9,217 bases of DNA from Oscillospiraceae bacterium (GTDB lineage: Bacteria; Bacillota; Clostridia; Saccharofermentanales; Saccharofermentanaceae): NCBI GenBank assembly GCA_902803695.1, contig CADCQX010000129.1:1-9217 (forward strand), written 5' to 3'. The notes below the pieces were generated by a model. It ran no database searches, had not been told where the DNA came from, and saw nothing but the letters and a program-made list of their open reading frames with translations. A program made the translations under genes and the position numbers. This document shows positions 1 through 6,504 of this stretch, piece by piece. Each line of letters begins with the position of its first letter. The stretch's first letter is position 1.

Positions 1-515
1 AAGATAAAGAGCTTACTTAAGATATAGTTTACGATAACGACCAGGATGGAGTTTATGATCTTGATCGTGAAAAGACAGGTGACGTCATACCCGAATATGG
101 TGAAGAAGACCGTCTCCTGCGGGACGCCCATGACGTTTTCGACGAGCATGACAAAAAGAGCAAATGTACCGAGCTCGAATATAAAGAATGTGGCGATTCG
201 GGATGCGACGAACTTCAGGAATTCGCCGATGACGCTGCCGTTGGAGCGGAATACGAATATCCTGTTTGTCACGAATGCAACGATGACTGCGAGGACCCAT
301 GCGATGGTCTGGTTAAGAAGGACCAGAAGGTCGAACTCCCACTTGAAGATCTTGACGTTGCACTGCGCTTTTACGAAATACTCGAAGATCGCGAAACTTA
401 AGATATTTACTACGGTGGTCAGACCGCCGCAGATAAGATACATTATGATCTCTCTGGTCTTTTGCTGCTTAGGGGTGAGATCGTCACCGCCTTTGATGAT
501 CTTTACTAATTCCAT
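1..515 (-). CDS. GtrA-family polytopic membrane protein (3' end cut by window edge)
   Basis: Small integral membrane protein of the GtrA/DPMS family. Members are thought to help move or present polyprenyl-phosphate-linked sugars for surface glycosylation. 171 residues are visible and the frame is still open at the edge; GtrA proteins are usually about 130-180 residues, so only a little is missing. Four hydrophobic segments lie near residues 23-48, 63-89, 103-126 and 137-170. Family-like features are the segment after helix 2 reading VTNRIFVFRS (82-91) and the C-terminal NYILSKLFI (163-171), both typical of GtrA proteins. The start is ATG at 515, chosen for a GAAGGG site six bases upstream. 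It lies one base after the stop of the preceding surface-protein gene, so translation is very likely coupled. The sugar substrate cannot be read from the sequence. The family call is firm; the biological role is inferred. Confidence 0.85.
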   Translation of the reverse strand, partial: MELVKIIKGGDDLTPKQQKTREIIMYLICGGLTTVVNILSFAIFEYFVKAQCNVKIFKWEFDLLVLLNQTIAWVLAVIVAFVTNRIFVFRSNGSVIGEFLKFVASRIATFFIFELGTFALFVMLVENVMGVPQETVFFTIFGYDVTCLFTIKIINSILVVIVNYILSKLFI

Positions 516-516
516 G

Positions 517-1983
517 TTATACCCTTCGTGGTCTCGGATTGACCCTTTCCTTACGGAATCTTCTAACTACGTAGACGATAACGATTATAGCAATAGCCTC
601 GAAAATCGCAACACCGAGGCAGAAGTTGAACAGGCCCTTGTAGAGCGCGTCCGTGTCTTCCTTTACCTCGTACTTGGTGAAGGACTGAGTGTCAAAGTCA
701 TATCTGTAGAAGCCCCTGACGCCCTTCTCGGTCTCCAGGTAACAGATGACAACGCCTGCTGCGTTTACGTAACCAGGGTACTGCTTGGAATCACAGATGA
801 ACTGGATCTCGGTAAAGCCCTTCGGAACCTTAACATCCGGCGGTATATCCTTGACCGTGTAGAGGGAACTCTTCTTGATGATGGTATTCGTGCTGCTATA
901 ATTGATGACCTTGTTTAGATCCGGATAATATACCCTGAATCCGCTCTCACCTTCGCTGTCGAGGACATAGATGAGGACCTGGGTCATACCGTCAGTCACG
1001 TAGCACTGGACATCAAATCCGTTGATGTTGATGCTGGATTTTCTGAAACCTTCAGGGATTATCGCATCGTCCGGAATATTAACGAAGGTGAACATCTGTC
1101 CCTTGTTATCCAGGAAGCCCGCCGCACCCTCAGTAACCTGCGAAGGCCTGTTGATAACGATCTTGTAGCGGGTGGTAGTGACACCGTCCTGAGCCGTTAC
1201 ATCAATATAGAAAGTGTTATCACCGAATGTCAGATCCGTACCTGTGACTTCAAAAGTCGCGAAGCTGTTTCCCGGCTCGCATTCGAAATCGATAACACTG
1301 GTATTCTTATCTACCGTATATGCATACTCCAGAGAATCTCTCTTAAAACCCGGGATCGGCTTGCCGTTGATCTTGATCATATCCAGTGATGAATCCTTGG
1401 AAACGTCGGTAGTGATCGGGATCGTAAAGTAGTCGGCCGTATAACTTCCGATGCTCTCTCCGAGGCTGTTCGAAAATGTTGTCTCAGCCGAGAGAACGAA
1501 GTTGACCTTCTCGTAGGCGGCACTTACGACACGGAATTTAAGAGTACAGAGTTCGACTGCATCCGATGAGTTAAAAGAGATATCTTCGTAGTCCTCGTCA
1601 AACTCTTCGCCGTCTTCCGTACTGGTCTTATGTTCGTTGATGTAATCTTCTACCGACTCATCTTTTCCGTTGACGGCAACGACGCCGACGTTGGAATCGT
1701 TGGCAGCTGATACCGTAAAGGTCTCAGGAAGATCGGTTGAAGTTACGGCAGACATATATGAGAGCTGGACCTTGTCATAAGAAACGTCCAGATTCTTAAA
1801 ACTTACTACGTGAGGCATTCTCTCAGCCATGATCTTGATCTCGAGGATGTCTCCGAGATTGACCGTCTCCTGGGACGTGCTCATGTAGACGTAGATATCT
1901 TCGATGGCGAGAGTTTTCGCGGAAGGCACAAGAAAGACAACCAATAAAACCGTGGTTAGTATAAGTGCCAAAGTCTTACGCAT
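517..1983 (-). CDS. Secreted, membrane-anchored surface protein with cohesin-like and cadherin-like beta-sandwich domains
   Basis: Surface protein of 488 residues with no enzymatic motif that I can see. In order: a signal peptide with hydrophobic core at about 5-20; a cohesin-like beta domain at about 29-190 (the VNLGDILEIKI opening and the later CTLKFRVVSA strand are typical); an acidic loop inside it (118-135, rich in E and D); a cadherin-like beta-sandwich at about 198-280 (DMIKINGKPIPGF, DVTAQDGVTTTRYKIVI); two tandem copies of an unassigned unit of about 65 residues (298-362 and 375-438), each opening with an IP-x5-P-x-GF motif; a transmembrane helix at about 451-473; and a basic cytoplasmic tail (RRFRKERVNPRPRR). 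The ATG at 1983 has an AGGAGAGG site just upstream. The gene lies 71 bp after the glucosaminidase, behind a possible promoter, and one base before gtrA. No dockerin partner is visible, so a cellulosome role is not supported; adhesion, scaffolding or carbohydrate binding are possibilities. Confidence 0.85.
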   Translation of the reverse strand: MRKTLALILTTVLLVVFLVPSAKTLAIEDIYVYMSTSQETVNLGDILEIKIMAERMPHVVSFKNLDVSYDKVQLSYMSAVTSTDLPETFTVSAANDSNVGVVAVNGKDESVEDYINEHKTSTEDGEEFDEDYEDISFNSSDAVELCTLKFRVVSAAYEKVNFVLSAETTFSNSLGESIGSYTADYFTIPITTDVSKDSSLDMIKINGKPIPGFKRDSLEYAYTVDKNTSVIDFECEPGNSFATFEVTGTDLTFGDNTFYIDVTAQDGVTTTRYKIVINRPSQVTEGAAGFLDNKGQMFTFVNIPDDAIIPEGFRKSSININGFDVQCYVTDGMTQVLIYVLDSEGESGFRVYYPDLNKVINYSSTNTIIKKSSLYTVKDIPPDVKVPKGFTEIQFICDSKQYPGYVNAAGVVICYLETEKGVRGFYRYDFDTQSFTKYEVKEDTDALYKGLFNFCLGVAIFEAIAIIVIVYVVRRFRKERVNPRPRRV

Positions 1984-2034
1984 GTTCCTCTCCTGTCCGA
2001 AAAAGTTTACTTTAGATTAATGTCCAATGCCTAC

Positions 2035-2043
2035 ATTATATCA
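2035..2043 (-). promoter_or_regulatory. Possible internal extended -10 promoter before the cohesin-like gene
   Basis: In the 71-bp gap after the glucosaminidase stop, the minus strand reads TGATATAAT (2043-2035), a TGn-TATAAT extended -10. At 17-bp spacing the -35 position (CCGGGC, inside the end of the glucosaminidase gene) is not consensus. It would give a leader of about 45 bases for the cohesin-like and gtrA genes. No terminator is seen in the gap, so read-through from upstream is also possible. Confidence 0.45.
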
Positions 2044-2054
2044 TGGAGGATATT

Positions 2055-4631
2055 TTAGCCCGGATCAGGCAGATAACCGTATTCCGCCGGCATGTTGTCA
2101 TAGACCGGGATCACGAATACGAATGACTGATCCAGCATTCCTATGGAAGCATAGCTTTCAAAATATCTGTGTCCCTCGGTGTAAGCCATGGAGATGTTCT
2201 GAGCGTACTGGTGCTCATATAATCCGTCATCATTATCGATAACATCAAACTTCTGGAAGTACAGAGTGTCCTGTCCGGCAGTCGTATATCTGGAAGCGAT
2301 CCACAAAGCTCCTCCGGAGATTGCCTTTTCTACCGAATCCCACGGAAGCATGAGCTCCCTCTCCTCATCAGTGATCTGCTGGCCGTCAGGATCCTTACCC
2401 CACATCGCGTACTTGGCACCGTTGATGAGCGCGCCGTTCTCGATGCTCGGATCAGGTGTCGAACCGATATTGTAGAAGTTGTAGTAGCCTTCATATCCCG
2501 GAAGTGTTCCGTGACAAAGAAGTGACTGTCCGCCGTAGCCCATCTCCTGCAGTATTCGGCTCGCGAGGAAATACGGTGAAACGTTGGCAGTCTGACCTGC
2601 CTCGTAGATTATGTTCGCATAGTCTATGGAATCATCGTCCATGAAGCTTCCCTCGACCATGGATTTAACACCGTCTATGGTCTGAGCCGAAGGCTCGAAA
2701 GACAGGAGTTCAAACTGGAAGATATCACGCGGTGACAGGAAGTTACGCGGATCGAGGAAGTAGTTGACTACATCGTACTTGGCAGTCATCCAACCGCCGC
2801 CGTCGTATACAGGACTGCTGCTTACGACCCAGCCAGGATGCGAGTAGTTGCTCGCGAGGCTTCTGTCCGCATTATCTTCATTATCGAGGACCGTGTAGTA
2901 ATCAAGTCCCGTATTGTAAGCCTTAAATACGTAGTCCGGATGCAGACAGTGGAGCATCCAAAGTCCGCTATAGTAGGACTCAGGGAATCTGTTCAGAGTT
3001 CCTGATTTAAATCCGTCCTTATCCTCACCGTTAAGGATATAGAGTGTATATGTTCTCGTGTATCCCGCAAAAGATTCAACGTTAACTTCGATGGTATTCT
3101 CTCCCGGAACGAGAGCGATGCTCTGTCCGAGTTCCACGCTGGTATTTCCGATAGGCGAAGATCCCGTTACAGTGATATTCGCGGCATAACCTTCCAGAGC
3201 GATTGCATCAACGGAAATGGTGCTCGGCTTGCCGTTACAGTAGAAACCGTAGAACTGATCCACGCTGTCAAATGCAGGACAAAGATTGAGTTCTTCACCC
3301 GTGCTGAAGTCCTTAACAACGAATTCGTTCAGGAATCCGTTGATCGGAAGGAAAGTAACTTCTCCGACCGTCTTTGTTATTGAGTTGCCGCTTAAATCAA
3401 CGAGAGTGATCTCCTGGGAAGCTATGTCTGTATCCTTGCCGCTGATTGGAATAGCTGCAGGAAGTGCCATGGTGTTGCCCGGTGCTGCGTAGTATTGTCC
3501 GTCATACTTAACTACGTTAGGTGACTGAACCATCTTATAGGAAATCTCGCCGTGGCTCGGATCATCTTCCAACTGACCGTATTCGAGAGCTCTGGCAACG
3601 TGTACATAGTAGACGCTGGTAAGTCCGTCGATACCTGTATCTTCTTCGATAGCAGGGATATCCTGACTCTTGCCTCTCAATACCTCGTATTCTGAATCCT
3701 TCATGTCGTTGGTTCCGATAGGATTTCCGTAGATGTCATAAAGGCTTACTTCTATATCATCGGAGATCTCTACGAAGTTAACGTAGCAGTCGCCTTCTTC
3801 GACGAACAATGCATACCATGAATCGCTGTTTTCCGGACTGATGGTTCCGTTCGAGACTCCGTTATTGGAGATCTGCATGCAGTGAGGGATCAGGACTGTT
3901 CCGCCTGCCGCTATAAAGCCGCGGCCGTCGGATGATCTTAGAAGGAGCTTGACTTCGTGAAGTCCTTCTTCGACTCCTGATGTATCCCATGAAACCTTGA
4001 AGTTGTTGCTTCCTTCTTCGTCGTATTTGATGGTTGCCTGATAGATGGTACCGTCAACGTAGAAGTCTGTTCTTACTTCTTTACCGTCGATATCGCAGAT
4101 ACCTTCTACCTGTCTGATGCCGATCGTGTAGCCGCTCTCACTGTCCATCGGTTTTGTGATCTCACAGGAATTGATCCTGCTGCCCTTTGAGTCGGTGAGT
4201 TCGTTTGAAAGACCGTAGTCTTCATCGATGTCTACGGCGTATTTGTCGATCACGTATTTTCGAGAATAGGAATCAAGATCGGATTTGATGTCGGCTTCTT
4301 TGGAACTGTCACCGTAGAGGGCGTATGACAGATCGGATGCGAAGGCCTGATCATCCTTGTCCTGAAGAAGATAGATGGAACCTGTGAAGGAAGTGGCAAC
4401 ATAGTCGCCGACGCTTACGGAACCCGCACCGACCTTACGGATGATGTCGTCTTCGGACGCGCCCGTTGAGGTAATCTCGATGGTCCTCCTGATTATGTCT
4501 TCACCTTCGCCGCTGAGACTCTTCGGAGTCTGGGGCTTCAGGAGTATCATAAATATGCAGGCTGCCGCCAGCGCTATGAAAAGCGTGATCATCGATGCCA
4601 GCATGTAACCTAAACTGTTATGTTTCTTCAA
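2055..4631 (-). CDS. Membrane-anchored endo-beta-N-acetylglucosaminidase-like cell-wall hydrolase
   Basis: Predicted peptidoglycan hydrolase of 858 residues that would cleave the glycan backbone on the N-acetylglucosamine side, acting outside the membrane. A short basic N-terminus and one transmembrane segment (about 8-31) look like an uncleaved anchor. Residues 40-210 are unassigned. An Ig-like stretch (about 211-248) is followed by a region resembling a bacterial pre-peptidase C-terminal domain (about 258-368) and a cadherin-like beta-sandwich at about 472-533. The glucosaminidase domain fills about 610-858. SRILQEMG (691-698) carries the likely catalytic Glu at 696, and YYNFYNIG (716-723) is the family's conserved aromatic/NxG block. 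It starts with TTG at 4631, preceded by AGAAGG nine bases upstream; no in-frame ATG has a site as good, and the next Met is already inside the membrane segment. It lies 14 bp after yfbR. The enzyme class is confident; specificity and role (growth, separation, turnover) are inferred. Confidence 0.88.
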   Translation of the reverse strand: MKKHNSLGYMLASMITLFIALAAACIFMILLKPQTPKSLSGEGEDIIRRTIEITSTGASEDDIIRKVGAGSVSVGDYVATSFTGSIYLLQDKDDQAFASDLSYALYGDSSKEADIKSDLDSYSRKYVIDKYAVDIDEDYGLSNELTDSKGSRINSCEITKPMDSESGYTIGIRQVEGICDIDGKEVRTDFYVDGTIYQATIKYDEEGSNNFKVSWDTSGVEEGLHEVKLLLRSSDGRGFIAAGGTVLIPHCMQISNNGVSNGTISPENSDSWYALFVEEGDCYVNFVEISDDIEVSLYDIYGNPIGTNDMKDSEYEVLRGKSQDIPAIEEDTGIDGLTSVYYVHVARALEYGQLEDDPSHGEISYKMVQSPNVVKYDGQYYAAPGNTMALPAAIPISGKDTDIASQEITLVDLSGNSITKTVGEVTFLPINGFLNEFVVKDFSTGEELNLCPAFDSVDQFYGFYCNGKPSTISVDAIALEGYAANITVTGSSPIGNTSVELGQSIALVPGENTIEVNVESFAGYTRTYTLYILNGEDKDGFKSGTLNRFPESYYSGLWMLHCLHPDYVFKAYNTGLDYYTVLDNEDNADRSLASNYSHPGWVVSSSPVYDGGGWMTAKYDVVNYFLDPRNFLSPRDIFQFELLSFEPSAQTIDGVKSMVEGSFMDDDSIDYANIIYEAGQTANVSPYFLASRILQEMGYGGQSLLCHGTLPGYEGYYNFYNIGSTPDPSIENGALINGAKYAMWGKDPDGQQITDEERELMLPWDSVEKAISGGALWIASRYTTAGQDTLYFQKFDVIDNDDGLYEHQYAQNISMAYTEGHRYFESYASIGMLDQSFVFVIPVYDNMPAEYGYLPDPG

Positions 4632-4646
4632 TTCATCTATCCTTCT
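4628..4646 (-). promoter_or_regulatory. Ribosome site and overlapping three-codon ORF at the glucosaminidase TTG start
   Basis: On the minus strand AGAAGG (4646-4641) overlaps the yfbR stop by one base. Four bases later is ATG AAT TGA (4636-4628), a start codon followed almost at once by a stop. The TGA overlaps the TTG (4631-4629) that begins the long frame in a different phase. The site can therefore serve either start, and ribosomes stopping at the TGA could re-start at the TTG. Confidence 0.5.
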
Positions 4647-5248
4647 TACTTACTGATCTCGTCCAATGTCATTCCGTATGCTGGAACGAACTTCTCCATG
4701 AAGTAGTCGACTTCAGGAAGACCGATGGCCTTGATGGTCCTGCCGATCTCTTCCTTCGCGCTTACGAATTCCTTATTGCCGAAGTTCTCTTCGGATACGC
4801 ACTTAAGGTACGCGGAGATGCGGTCGGCTGCTTTCACCAGCTTATGGGTGAGCCTGCCTTCATCACTGTCGGTATCAGGCGCCAGAAGTTCCAGATATTC
4901 ATCCTGCATGAAATCAGGAAGAAGTCCGGACAAAGTCTCCGCAGCTTCCTGCTCCACTTCTTTGTACGCCTTCTTTATTATGTCATTTTTATACTTGATC
5001 GGGGTAGGCAGATCTCCGGTAATTATCTCCGTGCAGTCGTGATAGATCGCATAGGACTGAACCTTGTAAGGGTCAAGCTTCATGCCTTCTCCGATATCGT
5101 TATGGATAAGAGTAAGTGCGTGGGCGATTATAGCCACGTCAAAACTGTGCTCTTTGATATTCTCTGTCCTGCTGTTTCTCATCAGTCCCCATCTGTTGAT
5201 GTACTGCATGCGGTCCAGCATCGCGAAAAAACCGTATTGGTCGCTCAT
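4646..5248 (-). CDS. yfbR: 5'-deoxynucleotidase, YfbR-type HD-domain protein
   Basis: Cytoplasmic metal-dependent phosphohydrolase of 200 residues, close to the 199 of E. coli YfbR, which converts dNMPs to deoxynucleosides plus phosphate. The match is clear along the whole chain. INRWGLMRNSRTEN (17-30) holds the substrate-binding Arg19 and Trp20. The HD-type metal and catalytic positions appear as His34, His70-Asp71, Glu74, Asp79 and Asp142. TGDLPTPIKY (77-86) is a family signature, and the C-terminus FVPAYGMTLDEIS matches the E. coli protein's end. The frame stays open to an ATG at 5284, but that would overlap dgt and add 12 residues unlike the family. The ATG at 5248 has a GGAGG site six bases upstream and gives the expected length, so I use it. 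It starts 13 bp after the dgt stop, consistent with one transcript. Loss of dNMPs here complements dNTP removal by Dgt. Confidence 0.95.
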   Translation of the reverse strand: MSDQYGFFAMLDRMQYINRWGLMRNSRTENIKEHSFDVAIIAHALTLIHNDIGEGMKLDPYKVQSYAIYHDCTEIITGDLPTPIKYKNDIIKKAYKEVEQEAAETLSGLLPDFMQDEYLELLAPDTDSDEGRLTHKLVKAADRISAYLKCVSEENFGNKEFVSAKEEIGRTIKAIGLPEVDYFMEKFVPAYGMTLDEISK

Positions 5249-5254
5249 CTTATT

Positions 5255-5259
5255 CCTCC
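5255..5259 (-). promoter_or_regulatory. Shine-Dalgarno site that sets the yfbR start
   Basis: GGAGG on the minus strand lies six bases before the ATG at 5248, in the 13-bp gap after the dgt stop. It favours this start over the ATG at 5284, which is within dgt. Confidence 0.85.
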
Positions 5260-5261
5260 GC

Positions 5262-6482
5262 TTATATTCTGAAAAGCTGTTCAAAACACTGGGTGCAGAA
5301 TGTATCCGTCATACCCGAGATGTAGTCAGCAGTCTTTCTAAGATTTGTCGCATCCTTGTCAGGATGTTCCACTATGAAGTTCGCGAAATCACGAATGACC
5401 TTCGATGTGGACATAAGTGATTTCTCTATATCTTCCGAAGCCTCCATGAAGGCCTCGAAAAGTGCCTCTACCGTGGTAGTTACGCTCTTCTCATAAGTCA
5501 TTATCTTCTTGGACAGATAGATCTGTTCCACGTTCCTTTTAAGGAACTCGTTCATCGCTTCAAAAGTCGCATCGGACATCCTTATCTCATCCTTATCAAG
5601 AGAGTTATGGATGATGTCACCGACGAGAGTGTTGATGACCTCCGCATTGGTATTGCCCAGGCGGTTCTTGACTTCGCTCGGCAGATATTCGTTATTGATA
5701 AATCCTGCCCTCAGGGCATCCTCCATGTCACGTCCGACATAGGCGATCTTATCCGCAAATCTTACTACGCAGCCTTCCAAAGTAGCCGGCGCAGTCCTGT
5801 CCTTCTTCCCTTTATTGACGATGGACTCCGTCGTTTTGTCTCGCTTAGGAGTCAGAGATCTCTCGTCATATGTCTCTCCGCAGTGCGATACGATACCGTC
5901 CCTGACCTCAAAGGAGATGTTGAGTCCGTAGTTGCCCTTGGAATGTTCCTCGAGAACATCCAGTACACGAAGGCTCTGCTGCTCATGCTCGAAAAAGGCT
6001 TCCGGATCGACACTTCTCATGCACTTATCCAAAGCCCTCTCTCCGGAATGTCCGAAAGGTGCATGACCGATATCATGTCCCATGGCGATAGCCTGGATAA
6101 GATCGGTGTTAAGGTTAAGCGCCCTTCCGATGATAGTTGCGATGTAGTTAACGTAGATAACGTGCTCGATCCTGGAGCAGATGTGGTCGTTCAAAGGATT
6201 GAAGAATACCTGTGTCTTATGGCGGAGTCTTCTGAATGACTGGGAAAAGATTATCCTTCCCATGTCACGCTCAAAAGCCGTTCTTATGATGCAAGGTTCT
6301 TCAGGTTTAAGTCTGCCTCTGGTGTCCGCTGTCCTGAAAGCGAACGGAGAAAGATTCTTTTCTCTCTCTTCTCTTATGATCCTTAAGTACTCGCCGTCCT
6401 TATCGTTCTTGATAACGAGCGGCTGAAACTCCACTCCGCTGAACTCGTCCTTGAACATATCGAACAGGTTATTTTCAGACAT
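5262..6482 (-). CDS. dgt: Deoxyguanosinetriphosphate triphosphohydrolase-like protein (dNTPase)
   Basis: HD-superfamily enzyme of 406 residues that hydrolyses dGTP or other dNTPs to the deoxynucleoside and triphosphate, controlling dNTP pools in the cytoplasm. Visible family marks: FSQSFRRLRHKTQVF (79-93), the conserved N-terminal signature of dNTPases; His107 in SRIEHV; the HD pair at 136-137 within AMGHDIGHAPFGH; and the second metal Asp244 in RFADKIAY. The order and spacing (H, HD, D) fit an intact active site. The open frame continues to 6536, but the ATG at 6482 has an AAGGAG site (6488-6493) five bases upstream, and the longer form would overlap pcrA and add 18 unlike residues; hence start 6482. 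It lies 22 bp after pcrA and 13 bp before yfbR. Whether it prefers dGTP or acts on several dNTPs with an allosteric activator cannot be told from sequence, so the gene name is by family. Confidence 0.93.
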   Translation of the reverse strand: MSENNLFDMFKDEFSGVEFQPLVIKNDKDGEYLRIIREEREKNLSPFAFRTADTRGRLKPEEPCIIRTAFERDMGRIIFSQSFRRLRHKTQVFFNPLNDHICSRIEHVIYVNYIATIIGRALNLNTDLIQAIAMGHDIGHAPFGHSGERALDKCMRSVDPEAFFEHEQQSLRVLDVLEEHSKGNYGLNISFEVRDGIVSHCGETYDERSLTPKRDKTTESIVNKGKKDRTAPATLEGCVVRFADKIAYVGRDMEDALRAGFINNEYLPSEVKNRLGNTNAEVINTLVGDIIHNSLDKDEIRMSDATFEAMNEFLKRNVEQIYLSKKIMTYEKSVTTTVEALFEAFMEASEDIEKSLMSTSKVIRDFANFIVEHPDKDATNLRKTADYISGMTDTFCTQCFEQLFRI

Positions 6483-6487
6483 AAACT

Positions 6488-6493
6488 CTCCTT
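6488..6493 (-). promoter_or_regulatory. Shine-Dalgarno site that sets the dgt start
   Basis: AAGGAG on the minus strand lies five bases before the ATG at 6482. The more upstream ATG at 6536 is inside the end of pcrA and has no comparable site. Confidence 0.8.
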
Positions 6494-6504
6494 TTGCGGC
6501 TGCC

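Noticed and set aside
46..918. Long open frame on the plus strand (290 codons)
   Set aside because: It runs antisense to both gtrA and the cohesin-like gene, has no recognisable domain and crosses their junction. The minus-strand genes carry clear family motifs, so this is a codon-bias shadow.
517..1983. Cellulosome scaffoldin reading of the cohesin-like protein
   Set aside because: There is a single cohesin-like domain, no dockerin or carbohydrate-binding module is visible in the window, and no cellulase is nearby. Cohesin-like beta domains occur in many non-cellulosomal surface proteins.
1993..2020. Small hairpin (AAAGT-AA-ACTTT, minus strand) as a terminator after the glucosaminidase
   Set aside because: The stem is only five AT-rich pairs with a two-base loop and is too weak. 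It also lies just before the ribosome site of the next gene.
4595..5272. Plus-strand open frame of 225 codons
   Set aside because: It lies antisense to the well-supported yfbR, and its translation resembles no family.
5607..6239. Plus-strand open frame of 210 codons
   Set aside because: It is entirely antisense to dgt, whose catalytic motifs are intact.
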